Source: Smittia aterrima (Eukaryota > Arthropoda > Insecta > Diptera > Chironomidae). From it: DNA of 64,000 nucleotides. The stretch covers positions 24,397,537 through 24,461,536 of the forward strand of contig CP093829.1 of NCBI GenBank assembly GCA_033063855.1, in the 5' to 3' direction. Under the pieces are notes generated by a model that searched no databases, was not told where the DNA came from, and saw only the letters and a list, made by a program, of their open reading frames with translations. Numbering within the stretch: position 1 is the first letter of the stretch; each line of letters opens with the position of its first letter. Shown piece after piece: positions 11,248 through 23,900 of this stretch. The position numbers and the translations under genes were made by a program.

Positions 11248-13723
11248 ATGTATTCGAGTAGTGGAGTAATGAACAATTATCAACATCTTGAAGATGAGTC
11301 TGTAAGTGATAAAGCGACACTGTGATCGAAACAATAATAATCTCAATGCGTTCATTGGTCATTTTAGGAAGTGAATATGGTAACAGCAAACGTCAATCGG
11401 AATAGAAATATTCACGAATCCAGTAGCAACGAAGCAAGCCAACTAGAATTAGCAAACGACTACACGAATGGAGGAAACATTCAAATTGTAAATTATCTTC
11501 CTTCTGATGTGTTACATCACCAGATGCTTCAAGGAATAAAGAAACTGGATGTGATTTACAAAGATGATTATAATCTTCAAGAATCGTCAATCACGAAGAG
11601 TCAGTCGACGCTGCCGGTGTTAACGCCAATCAAATACAACGAATATCACAGTAGCATCGTTAGTAATATCGTTAACGAGATAATCAATGAGGAGTCTGAC
11701 AAAAGCGACTGCGATAGTGGCGAACATGATAAGACTCCGTCAAAGCTTCCCCACAAGAAACGAATCGCGAAGAAACTGAACTCAAGTCAATCCTACAATC
11801 AACAAGAGCAACAACACTTTTCTATTATTATTCCCAATGATGAATCGAACATAAGAAACATGCAAACGACGACTGTGAGTTCACACACATTCTAATTTTA
11901 TTTTCACTTCTAAAATTTCCTTATTTGCAGAATCATTTTGAATGTAACATTTGTGGAGCTATTCTTCTTGGTCAGTTAGACTTCTTCGTGCATCTCAAGC
12001 AACATTACGAGCCACCAGTTATGCAATCGGTTCAAGTAAAGCGAAAGGAAAGTCAAGTTCAAGAAGCGTCTCAGGAAGATAATTTAATGCTGACCATACC
12101 CCTTCCCATGAATGCCTATCGTGAGAAGATCCAAGAGGTCTTAGACTACTCTCAAGAAGGAATTATAAAGAACGAAGAGATATCACGTGAGCCACTGCCT
12201 GAGATTGATGAGTTCAACGAGTTCTCCGAGCCAGAAGATATGATGGAGGACCTGCGTAAGGAAGTTGATAAAGTTGTCGAGACGATAGATGACAACGAGT
12301 GCTTGCCTGAAGCGACATGGAATTACCAAGTTCCTGAAGAAATTGAAGAACAAGAAGATCAGACTGATGACCTGCCGCTTTACTCTGAAAGTCTCCTTCA
12401 AGGTAACGACAGTATTGAGACAACCTTCGATGAAATCGATAATGCTGATAACAATGCCATGGTCCACGACACGGGAGGAGATTTCGATAGCGAAGATGAT
12501 GAAGATGATACGCCACTCGAAGAAGTTAGACGATCCCTACAAAAGCCATCGATGACTGAAACTCCTTCGAAGAAGTTTCACGTCGAAGAAGACAAAGAGG
12601 ACATCGAACTGACCGAATGCTTAAAGAAAATCCACAACTTCAAATGTACTTCTTGCAATAAAGCTTTCAATTCTCGGACAGCTCTAGGTTATCACTTGAA
12701 AACACACACAACAGAGAGACGCTATGTCTGCGATCAGGTGAGAGCTCAATTCTGAAATCGACTTGAACTAAATTAAACTTTTTATTTTAGTGTGGGAAAA
12801 AGTTTCTGACCAATGGTGCACTGAAAGTCCATCAGAGACTGCATACTGACGATCGACCTTACGAATGTAAGTTCCCAGATTGCGGTAAAAGCTTCAGACA
12901 ATGGGGCGACCTTAAGTATCACGAGACAAGTATACATAGCGATAAAAAAGACCACGTTTGTGAATTTGTAAGTTCTCTCAAATGAAAGTGATCTTTGGAA
13001 ATTATGAAATTCTTTCCTTTTAGTGTGCTAAAGCTTTTGCGAGGAAATATTCTCTTGTGATTCATCGGAGGATCCACACCGGAGAGAGAAACTACAAATG
13101 CACTGATTGTGATAAAAGCTTTCGAGCGTCATCGTATCTACTCAATCATAAAAGAATTCACACAGGTAAACATTTAGTTTAAAGAATTATTAATTTGTGA
13201 CTTAATTGTCTTTTCGATTGTAGGTGAGAAACCTTATAGCTGTACAGTTTTAAGCTGCCAAAAGAAGTTTAGAGTCGTCGGAGACCTTAAGCGGCACATG
13301 GTGAGAATAAAAAAATAAATCATTTTTACGAGTTGAATTAAAATTTTCCACGATTTCAGAAAATTCATGATCGGACGAAGACTGGATGCGCTAAAGAGAA
13401 AAAGAAGGAGACAGGCGCTAGCTTGAAAAAGAAGGAATTGATTAGACTGGAACTTCCGTTGAACGAAGACTTAGTAAGAAACAAAAATTCTAATTTATTC
13501 TCTTAAATATTAAACAAACTTTTTTTTATAGACAACACACGACGAATGCGTCGACTTAAGCTTTAAAGAAGAACCTAAAGAGAAAAACTCTTTAGTCTAC
13601 TCGACGAACGAGATCGACATTTACGCAAAACGAGGTCGATCAGCAGTTGCCGTCATAACCGAAAAAGGCGATGTCACTACTTCGAAAGGAAAAAAATCAA
13701 TAAGAAATAAGAAATCAAAATAA
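11248..13723 (+). CDS. C2H2 zinc-finger protein with seven fingers
   Basis: Likely nuclear DNA-binding protein of 689 residues. Exons 11248-11301, 11368-11874, 11931-12737, 12791-12967, 13024-13165, 13224-13300, 13360-13473, 13532-13723 join in frame. One isolated finger (FECNICGAI...HLKQH) starts the third exon. After an acidic linker of about 210 residues come six fingers in tandem (FKCTSC, YVCDQC, YECKFPDC, HVCEFC, YKCTDC, YSCTVLSC), each with paired histidines. Two of them have the wider C-x4-C spacing (KFPDC, TVLSC). Linkers TGERNYK and TGEKPYS are the canonical DNA-binding type, HTDDRPY a variant. Several introns fall within or between fingers. The N-terminus is Asn/Ser rich; the tail is Lys rich (KGKKSIRNKKSK), a plausible nuclear localisation signal. 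Orthology beyond the class is not clear to me. Confidence 0.9.
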
Positions 13724-13782
13724 GTTCAAAATCTGTATCTAGGAACATTTTGTAAGCAATTAAAATATAAATATCAAAAGAT

Positions 13783-14652
13783 TTAAAGTCCTTTGCATAA
13801 TTCTGAATCAAGAACGTCCGAGACAATATTTGCAGGTTCAATCAAAAGTTTCCTGTACTGTCCATCACGAAACACTCGCTCAGGTCCAGTTCTTGCATAA
13901 AATTTGATGAAATTCTTTGTTAAGTTGAAGTCGAAGCTCGACATTTCAAGTGAAGCTGTCCAGCCAACAATCGCGATTGGTCTTTCTTTGGTGAGCTTAG
14001 CGTAAGGTGTGATCACGTGACGATAAACGCAATTCTTGATCGTCGATTTGAGAAGAGCAACTTCACTTGGATCAGCGCAAGGATGATAAAGACCAACGAT
14101 CGCTCCATGCTCGACATTGTGCAACCACCTTTGAGTTGGGCAGTAAACGTATTCTCCATAACGAGCCCAGAGCGGTCTATGAGGTCCAATCGTTGGTATC
14201 CTCTCAACGTAATTTATTGTAATCTATCAAAGAACAAAATAATTTCAAGAAACTTCAAAATCAAAGAGAACAAACTTTACGTGCATGCATTTGTGTATTG
14301 GAATGTAACGTTTAGGAAGCTTCATGATTGTAAGTAAAGGATTTAAACCACCAACAACTCTCCAAGTTTCCGATTCAAAACATTTTGTTAAATTGTCAAT
14401 CTCCTTCAAGTTATTCGGATCAAAATCTGTCGCGATGTTGACTCTTCCATTATCGCAACGCTCATCGGAAACTCCCATCAATCTCTCTCCTTTATTATCG
14501 AATTTTATCAACGTCTCTGGATCGATGTAATCAATTTGCATGTCATCAGGAACGTCAGAGAAATAAGCTTCCGTTGTAGCGTCGAAATCTTCATCTTGAC
14601 CAAACGCAACGACCGAAAATGAAATTAAAATAAATTTTCCAAGAGACCACAT
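13783..14652 (-). CDS. DUF3105 family protein, TP53I13-like, with signal peptide
   Basis: Reverse strand, two exons: 14652-14281 and 14223-13783, split by a 57-base intron; 270 residues. The N-terminus (MWSLGKFILISFSVVAFG) is a signal peptide. An acidic spacer follows, then a Cys-containing region (DERCDNG, LTKCFES) and a domain with HNVEHGAIVGLYHPCADP and KNCVYRHVITPY, matching the pattern I know from DUF3105, the family of tumour protein p53-inducible protein 13. No clear transmembrane helix is left after the signal, so the product may be secreted or luminal. Function is unknown. It is convergent with the zinc-finger gene (59 bases between stop codons) and divergent from the Frizzled gene. 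No canonical AATAAA is seen on this strand close to the stop. Confidence 0.85.
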
Positions 14653-15944
14653 TCGTATCGAGCAACTGATTCAACTTTAATGAAAAGTTTCGGTGAGGAA
14701 AAGCCAGACGCTGGAAATATTAAAGCAATGTCGTGATTTATTCGACACGAATGTTTATAACAAATTCAGATAAGACATTTATCGAGTCGATTTAAAGTTT
14801 GATGTGACTTCAAAACGAAAAGAAATTGAACTTCGCGCTTCATTTTCTTCAAATATTTTCTTTCCATTTTTAACAAGATAAAATAAAAAAGCAAGAGGAG
14901 AACACATCAGTCGTCCGCGATGTTCTTTTATAGCGTTCATTCTGCGTTGAGTTGGAGATTTTTATCTCCCTCTACGTATTTAACGATGTAAAATTTATAA
15001 ATGCGAGACTTTTCGCTTTTATTCTTTAAGAAATTCTTAAGCAGAGAAGAAACTATGAAAATAAAAAGAAACTTCTCGTTTGTGTATCTTGTTAATGTTC
15101 TTTCTTACGAATATTATTAGCTTTCTTTCTACTTCTCGCTCTCTTTTTTTTATGTAAGAAAACGATCTTCGATCCTTATGAGGCCTTGCGAGAGTTTTTT
15201 GTTTTTATCAAAACATTTTTTAATGATCTTGAAATATGCGTTCGAATATTTTTTTTTTTGTGTTTCTTTCATTTAGGAAACTGTCCACGAAGATGAACAG
15301 ACCAAAGAGTTATTGATATCTAAAATTTGCATTTTAAACAGCTTGTTGCTCCCTGCTGCGTATGTATAGACTTGAATCGCTTTGGAGCCTCTCTCTCTCC
15401 GTCTCACACACCTCGTGTGTTTATGCTTTCCTATAAATGTATTACACACATTCGGATATTTCTTTTCAACTCATACTTAGTCTCTTCAAGTCGTTTCAAG
15501 ACGCAAGAAGCTTATCTTAAAGTCGATAACTACAAATTAGTTATTTTTCAAAATTTAATCAACCTCGTCGCTATTGGAATTGAAAGACGGAATTACTTTG
15601 AGTTTGTGAAACTATTTGAATTGGATAATCGAGTGAGAAGTTTGATCGCTCGGAAAGTGACAAAAGTAACATTAGACATATGTTTCTTTCAACCTCATCT
15701 CATTAACTTTAGAGAGAAGAAATTGTTGAGTGCGATCATTGAAGAGATCAAGGAAAGCATTTTGATGTCTCAGATATTTCCAAAAGCAATCAAAATTAGC
15801 AAGAAAAATTCAATTTTTGGAGATATATTGAACAGAAATCAATGTAATAGTGAGCAAACTGAGATTGTATGGTGAAGATAACTTATATACCAGGACAGAA
15901 CAGAAACTACATGTGAACTCGTTCAAGTTGAAAACGAAAGAAAA
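14653..15944. other. Divergent promoter region between the DUF3105 gene and fz4
   Basis: About 1.3 kb between two gene starts on opposite strands, which must hold both promoters and leaders. Pyrimidine-rich tracts (CTCTCTCTCT near 15390, poly-T near 15250) are present. An open frame at 15423-15875 is listed separately. Confidence 0.6.
15423..15875 (+). CDS. Uncertain open reading frame of 150 codons upstream of fz4
   Basis: I do not recognise it. The open frame extends upstream to 15327 but without an ATG; the first ATG is at 15423. The predicted peptide is basic, with hydrophobic and charged alternation (LVIFQNLINLVAIGIERRN, LSAIIEEIKESILMSQIF) that could fold as helices. There is no signal peptide or known motif. 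It ends 69 bases before the fz4 ATG, so it may be only part of the fz4 leader. A frame of 150 codons is longer than most random frames in this AT-rich DNA, which is the only argument for it. Confidence 0.2.
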   Translation: MLSYKCITHIRIFLFNSYLVSSSRFKTQEAYLKVDNYKLVIFQNLINLVAIGIERRNYFEFVKLFELDNRVRSLIARKVTKVTLDICFFQPHLINFREKKLLSAIIEEIKESILMSQIFPKAIKISKKNSIFGDILNRNQCNSEQTEIVW

Positions 15945-17928
15945 ATGAAGAATTTTAGAATTGGCGTTATTTTTATATTTATCATCTACTTGGCGTGTTT
16001 TGGAAGAAGTGATAAAATATGCGAGCCGATTAAAATTGAGATGTGCAAGCTCATAGGATACACTTGGAATACGTCAATGCCAAACTTAATGGGTAACTTA
16101 AAAACTTTAAATTGAGAACTTCTGAAATTTGATTCAAAACATTCCTCAGGTCACGAATTACAAAGCGATGTTGACTTAACTCTTCAAACTTTCGCCCCCT
16201 TGATTCAATATGGCTGCAGCACGCAACTGAACTTCTTTTTGTGCGCCGCGTATTTACCTATGTGCACACCGAAGGTAAATAATAATATCGGGCCGTGTAA
16301 GAAGCTTTGTGAAACTGTGCGAGCGCGCTGTCATCCGGTGCTTCAAAGCTTCGGCTTTTCTTGGCCCGCGAGTCTCGACTGCAATCGTTTTCCTAAAGAT
16401 AACAATCACGAGTACATGTGCATGGAGGGACCAGGGGAGACAAGCGGAACAAACAATCTGCCGGTGCCTTCAAACAAGATCAGAGCTTCTCAACCCTCGG
16501 CTTGCAATTTCTTTATCAAATCTCATTTCTATGTGAGACTGAATCGAAGTAATCGCTGTACTCCATTATGTGAATCTGATATCATGTTTGATAGTCATGA
16601 GAAACGTCTCGCGGAGACTTGGATAACAACTTGGAGCATCGCCGCCTTCTTAGTTGGAATCATTGCCGCTCTTTGCTTAATCCTCTCGAATGCTCGATGG
16701 GATAAGAAGTTGATGCCTTTAGTGATCTGTCATTGTCTTGTTAACATTTCTTGGAGCATTCGAATCATTGCTGGTCGTAATGCAACTGCTTGCGGTTACG
16801 ATCCTCAATTCCCTGGAATTTCACTTTTGCTGACTGACGGTCTTTCGACATCGCCATGTTCGTCAATCTTTTTGCTTCGTTATTATTTTGGAATGTCAGC
16901 TTCAGTTTGGTAAGGAATTTGATTTCTCAAAGTGAACTTAACTGAAGTTGGAAATATTTTTTTAGGGTTGCAATTCTAAGTTATCGATGGAATCACCGAA
17001 TCAGACAACATCTTAGAGAAGCTTATGGCAACAATGCTGTGAAGTACGATCCACAAAACACTTTCTTCCAGATTTGCGCCTTTGGCTTGCCAGCAATTCA
17101 AACTGGTAAATAAATAATTTTCCTCTTCAATGAATTGTCTTCTGATTCGAAAATCTTTTAGTCATAATTCTTGTTGGAAAACTTGTTGACGCAGATGAAC
17201 TTTTGGGTAAGAATATTTAACTTTTCGATTGATTTGTTTGCATCAAATATTTATTTTTAGGAACGTGCTATGTTGGTAATCAATCTGATAAGGGACTCTT
17301 GCTGTTAGTCGCCATCCCTTCGCTCTTTTATTGGATGCTTAGCTGCGGATATTTGCTCACTGGTTACTTGAGAAAGAAATCATTGAAAGGAGTAACGATT
17401 CCCGCGAACATCAACGGACTCGGAACATTCTTGATCATTTATAACTTCCCGAGTGGTCTCTTGCTGCTCTCAATGTTCTATCAATACGGAAACCGAGAGA
17501 ATTGGTTGATTCAATCGGAATTGGAGCCAATAGTCTCACAGAAAGCTCCACTTTGGTTGTACATCGCGCAACCCTTCCTGGAGATTCTCACCGGAGTGTT
17601 AGCTTCAGCCTGGGCAATCGGACCGAGGATAACAAGCATTTGCAAGGGAAGTGTGAAGCAACAGAGCACAACTAAACCACTTCCAACCATCAAATATCAA
17701 CAAAATCAATACAACTCAGCGTCGTATCAAACAATTTGCCCACCCAACTCCATTGTATCGACTTCTATGGTTTCAATCGGAACAATAGGGAAAATGCATA
17801 AGCCACAAATGCGAAAACATTCGGGAATTCATCCGGCATCAAGTCTTCACAGCAGTCGCAGGGCAAGGTCTTATCGAATGACCTCGTTGCACTCTGCAAG
17901 TTTAACAGGAAACGAAACCGTACTTTAA
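15945..17928 (+). CDS. fz4: Frizzled-4, seven-pass Wnt receptor
   Basis: Exons 15945-16092, 16150-16909, 16966-17105, 17162-17206, 17261-17928; 586 residues. A signal peptide (about 1-22) precedes a cysteine-rich Wnt-binding domain with all ten cysteines (from ICEPIKIEMC to MCMEGPG). Phrases such as MPNLMGHELQ and TFAPLIQYGCSTQL agree with vertebrate FZD4 better than with other Frizzleds as I recall them. Seven hydrophobic segments follow, with the family signatures LVDADELLGTCYVGNQ and FFGMS-like sequence. The tail is Ser/His rich and ends GNETVL, a class I PDZ ligand like the ETVV end of FZD4. Oddities: the KTxxxW Dishevelled-binding motif after TM7 is absent (RITSIC occupies the position, 17626-17643), and the third intracellular loop departs from the family pattern. 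Poly(A) signal near 18168. Confidence 0.93.
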
Positions 17929-20900
17929 AAAATATTTATGAAGTACTTAAAAGTATTTTACATAAAGAAAATAATTAATTCAATGTTCAAAATTAGTTTA
18001 AGAAAGAAAAATGGGAATTTATTCGGAAATTTAACTCAGTGACGCTTCGATTTGAGAAATATTCTTAACAAAAAATATCTTGCAACTAAGTTAATTCTCT
18101 TCCTTATTTTCTTAATTAGTTTTTATCGATTAAAGGCTGTGAATAATGTTAAACAATCTATGAACTGAATAAAGTTAAAAGTTTAATCATAAAACTTCTT
18201 TGTCATTGAGAAAGGAAAGTTGAGAGGTTTATGGTTCATTGAGAATCGGATTAGAGAAAGAAAAGAGTTCTTCATTAATTTTAAATGGTCGCTTAATAAT
18301 TTAGAAGGAAAGTAAATTGCATTTCACAAGATTATTGAAAGACTATAAATAAAAAGCCATTATGGAATTTCCCCGACAGTTATGAAAGAGATTTTTATCC
18401 ACTCTTTTCACTTTTTTCAATTTTAATTTTAAATTACTTTAGTCCCTTCTCCTTTCGCCTCGAATGGAAAGATATTCCTCCATGGAAAGCGCTGCCAACC
18501 ATTAAGTAAGGAATTGAATTTTTAATGGACTAATTTGGCGCTCTTTTCACCCGCTCTTCAGTAAACGCTTCGACGTTTTCTTTTTTCGCCATTATCCTCT
18601 AACCGCTTCATAAGTTTCAGACTTGATTCATAGACTGCTGCACAGAATAAACAAATTAAATTTATATTGAGCTGGCAATCAGCCCAAGAGTGAGAGAAAG
18701 TTCTTTGATACACAAGTCGAGGAAACTAAAAGAACTTCCGAGTTGTAATCTAAATTAGGAAACAATTTGCTTCGTTGTAGCAACAATTTCATGTTCAATG
18801 AGGCATAATTAGACTGTTTTGTGATTCACTCTGCAGACAAATCTTTTGCGAGAGAAAAAAACATTAAATGATGAAAATTATATTTTAATTGAGGGGTGGC
18901 AACGAAAGTTTCTCTAGAAATGAAGGGAAAGAAAATGGGATTAGTTTCCCTTCTTCGTCTCACACGAGAGTGAATAAGACAGACTTTATAGCAATTTGTC
19001 GCCGCATTAAATTGCTCGAATCCTCCCAACCAAAAAACACAACAACAAATCTTTACCATTTTCTTCACGTTCCATTTCTTAATTTGCCAAAATACCTTTT
19101 TCCTCCGAATCTCTAACACGAGGAATGAAAAAATCCATTAGCGTAATAACAGCAAATAACAATGGAGATGAAGATTTAATTTGGCCAATTTATCTCCGCT
19201 CGTGATTATTATTATTCTCGAAAGCTCTTCGGGAGGAGAGAAATACTTTAGGAGTAAGTATTTATGGTTTCCGGTTTATCTCTTGCGTCGTTTCCTTTGC
19301 ACGAGCAGCATGAAAAATAAAATATCATTAAACGAATTGAGATAGATTTGTGGAAAGCGAAGGATGTAATCATTGCAAGAGCAGAATGAACGAGTCAGAG
19401 AAAAAGGGTTCTAAGACTTTCTTTCCCCATCCCACGTCGACTCCAAGAGCATCTACGAGCTCAAGAATATTGTTGATTTTTCTTCATTTCACTTGAAAAA
19501 TGACTCAATCCTAATGGATAGGATTATTTTCGCAAATGCTATAACTGAAAATAAAATCAAAATAAATGATTGTTTCCCTCTTATTATCAATTTGGCTCAA
19601 TTTTCGATCCGGAGGATGACATGAGGATCCGAAGTGGGAGAGAGGGAAAATCTTTTTTGTGTCGCTTGAAACCTCACAACATTTTTCTCTTTCAGAAAAG
19701 AAATCAATTCTGTCATTAAACGAGAGACGACGTTATTATTAGCTTTTATATTTCTGACCATAAGTCAAGGGAAATCAATTAATAAACCAAACTCTATCAA
19801 CACAAATTGAATCTTAAGTCTAAGCCTTGAGAAACATTTGTAATGTTTAGGCGAGAGAAAAGATTTGCTTTGCGCAACAGCAGAAGAAGGGGAAACGGAG
19901 AAGGCGTTGTTTGAAAAAATCATAAAACAAGAATGGAGAGCAAGTGAAATCTTATTCTTAGACACAACTACATGCATGGCTTTAATATCATGATTGGATT
20001 GAAATTGTTTTAGATCAGTAAAAGAATTTTTCCACTTCCTTGGAAATCTTTTATCCTTTTTTTTCAGTTGGAGAGGTTCGTAGGAGGCAATTATAATAAT
20101 GGAATGGAAATAATGAGGAAATAAAGAAAGTTTATAAATAAATCAAGTCTCATCATTTTTTTTTTATTTAAAGGAATTGGACGTAGGAGGAGAAAGAAAA
20201 AGATTTATTTGATTTGGCGTTCGCAAGAAAGAAAAATTTCATGGAAACTTCGTTTGGTTCCTGGAAACGATGATTGATTGAATCAAACGGAATGAAATAA
20301 ACATTCATTGTTGTGATTTATTCTATTAATATCAATCTAAGTTTAAATGAATATTAATTGAAATTCATTTAAAGTTCGATCGTTTATTGAATTTCAAAGT
20401 TCTCCTCTAAGACACTCGCGTACTCGCTTTGCTCTCTCTCCTCCAACTTCGATATTGATTTTTCATCTTTCCTCTGCAGACAAGCAAAAGTTTGTTAATT
20501 AAATTCTCAACGGTTGATCAAAGACAAATTGCTTGCGAGACATAATTTAAACCATAAAATGTTCACATGTGTCGTAATGAAATCCTCACCCGAGCAACCC
20601 TTTCGGCAAAAGTAAACTAAACTAACTTTCTTATTCATTGAACCTAATTGAAATTATAACATTTTGTGTGAACCGAAAAGCGCTCGAGGGGTTGGCTGTC
20701 GAGGACTCTACCGATACTGAAAACAAAATAAAATAATTTTCCACTAATATCTTAATGTTTGTTTATTATTGTGCCTAACCAACCGTGAAATATGTTTGTT
20801 TTAACTTGCATAGCAGTTCTATTGAATCTGAATGACTCTTGAATCTCATTCAGCAAAAAACCCGCAGTCGATTCGAGCTACAATTTTATGTGCTTTTGAG

Positions 20901-23900
20901 ATGAACTGGTGCTGTTGCTAATCTGATTTATGTTCGTTAAATTGAATAATAAAATATTCCGCTTTGAGATCTTTCAGCCACTCATGATTTCGCCAGCAAA
21001 AAAGCTATTATTTTAAATTTAATAAAGCAGTTCTGCTTTTGCATATTCGTCTGTCATACAAAGCGAGAGATTTTTTTTTTCATTTTTATTTTTTAGGGCG
21101 AGAGTGGAGTATGCGCGAATTCTTTTCTTCTTTCCATTTTATTATTATCGTCGTCGATCTTCACTCGACGAAGTGTTTTGTTTCTCTCCTTTCCTGTAAA
21201 GTTTTGCACTCGATGCAAAACTAAGGAAACGAGACTAAATTGATGCAATCAGCATTCCTCGATCTCCACCAAAAGAGATTATTTGATAATAACGCTCTGA
21301 AGTTGTTCCACACCACAGTTCCGCTTTTTCTTTTTTGACGAAAAAACAAAAAGAAAAACTCTCGCGAAATTAAATATTCTCGGGCGTCATTATTCGTTTA
21401 AAGTTTTAAAGTGTCGACGGAGGCACGGGAAGGAAATGCATTTGTGCTCTAGATACAGGAAAAGTCGTTTGTGTTCAGATGAAAATGTGCACTGATATCA
21501 ATAAACGACACGACGAGCGCAGTTGCTTTAATTCTGATTTATTCGTCAACTCGCGAGAGAGACCGTCAGTCGCGAAAGTGAATTCCTGTGAAATTGAGCT
21601 AATTCCACCTAATGGAATAATTCTTTATTGTTTTGTGTAGGAGACAAACGCTTAATAAAACTTTATGAGTCGTCGACTAATTGAATTAAAGCGATATTAA
21701 ACACAACATTCGCTATATTCATCCCATAATTACTGGCAATTGAATTTGAAGAGATGCTGGAAGATAGCACAATCATTGAGCTCGTCAAGATTTCGTTATT
21801 GTCTCTAATTGAATAAAATTAAGACAAGTTGGTTGTCGCTAGTCGTTTGAATATTCATATTCGAGAAAACATTCTAATCAATATCTCGCGAAGTTGCTTA
21901 AGCCCTTGCCGAGTGACATGAACCCTAGACTTCCCCCCCAAATGAATTCATATGAGTTTGTTTATTCAACACTGAAGACGACTATCAAATTCAATTAATT
22001 CCAATTGAATCACTCATTCAAATTTTTATTGCAACGTCTGAATATTATTATACATTTGTGAGTTGCGTTTAATTGTCATGCTGGGGAATTGAAACTTAAT
22101 TTTATTAATTTATATTGCTGCTGGCTCCTCTCTTACTCACTCGCTCGGTTTGAAGTTTCTTTTGTGGCGAATGAAACAATTTTTTATTTCACAAAAATCA
22201 TTAATGGAAAAAAAATCAGAGGAGTTTGAAATTTCCAAAAATATGAAAAGATATTTTCATCAAAAAAACTGTTTCAATCCCTGGAATGGAAAGTCAGGAT
22301 GATGATAAAGTTTAACAAAAATATAAACTCACATTCATAAATGATGATATCATCTCTACAGACTCTGATGATTGAAATGAAAAATTCATAACATAATATT
22401 CATTTAATTGAGTTTAATTAATTTATATCGTATTTTTGCTTTTATTTATGTTCATGACGCTAGCATGCAAATTCGTAAAATTAATAATCCGGTGATGTTT
22501 TGCATTGAAACAAAAAAAAAATCTCTCTCGTTCTCACATCAACGAGTGAAAGGTTTTTTTTATTTTAGTTCATTTCCAACATCAACGACGACACTTGACA
22601 GACAGGGAATAATGTCACATTAAATTATTTTACAATGAGTCGGGCGGACTGATTCCAATTGAATTTATGAAAAATTTAAATTCAATCATCGATAGCACAT
22701 TTGTCGTGGAAAATATCAAAAGAGCTCATAACAATTGGATAAATCAATTTGTATCGAATGCAATTTCGCAAGAGAGACGAATTATGTTAATAGCTTATGT
22801 CAACACAAAATTATACGTTTGCGAGAGATGAAATCGATGAAATGATTAAACTTCGTGGCGCCTTGAAACTTTCCTCTGAGCTTTAGCATTTAATCCGACG
22901 GCTCTAGAAGTCGCGGATGACACTTCGCTTGGATATAAGTGCGTGTGTTTAAAGTGAGCAATGATAGCTTTATTGAATTAAGTGTAATTTAGAACAATTG
23001 AAAAAATAAATTAGCTGCGTTGTAGGTCAAGTTTTTAAGAGCAGAGCTTGTTTTCGCTGACTACACGGATATCCCAGCACATCAATTTAATTTAATTAAA
23101 TTGCATTGGTCGACGAAACTGTAAATTTCGAGTTTAATCGTGTGGTCGGGAGCTCCACTAAAATCCACAAACTTAATATCGAAGCCTTTTTCCGTCATTC
23201 AACGAATAATTAAAAACGTTGTATATGCATTAACCACATTTTAATTAAACACAAATTGAGTCATTAGTTTAATTGGTTTTTATGTAGCATCTGGTCGATG
23301 CTGCAGACTTTTTTCCTCATGTTTTTTCATTAAAACGTTTGCTTTATGGTTGGCATGTTTGAATTAAAAACTCAACAGCAAATGAAAAACTCTCTCGCTC
23401 GCCATAAATATCAATTTGAGTGAAAATTCTTGTCTGACTCAGGAGCTCAGGTGCGAGAATGGAATTCCAGGATTGTTTTAAATTTAAAAGTAACATTTGT
23501 CTCTTTCCCTTTTTTTGTCGTTCTGATGGAAACCAAGATACATTTATTCAAATTCCAACAAGTTTTCAATTCGAAACTTTAGTCTGTGAGCTTCTCGTTA
23601 GTTTCTCTCTTTACTTTCGAATCCGAAACGATGCAGTGAGCAAATTGTGTTTGAATGCATCATCGAATCGAAGTGTGAAAATCAATTTGAAAATGTGCAG
23701 GATCCTTATTTGGAGAAAAATTGAATTTCAAAGCAATCCAACTTTTACCGTAGCTTTTTGTGGGCGTAAATAGTGAACAAATCCAGGATATTGATGGTTT
23801 TTGGTAACTGAGCTCAAAACTGGAAACGAAATTTGATTTTAAATCAATTACGAAACGGTTTTCAATTAAGCCACGACGATAAAGTGTGATGATTGACTGG

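Noticed and set aside
12183..12555. Long frames on both strands inside the acidic linker of the zinc-finger gene
   Set aside because: They are shadows of a GA-rich coding exon read in other frames.
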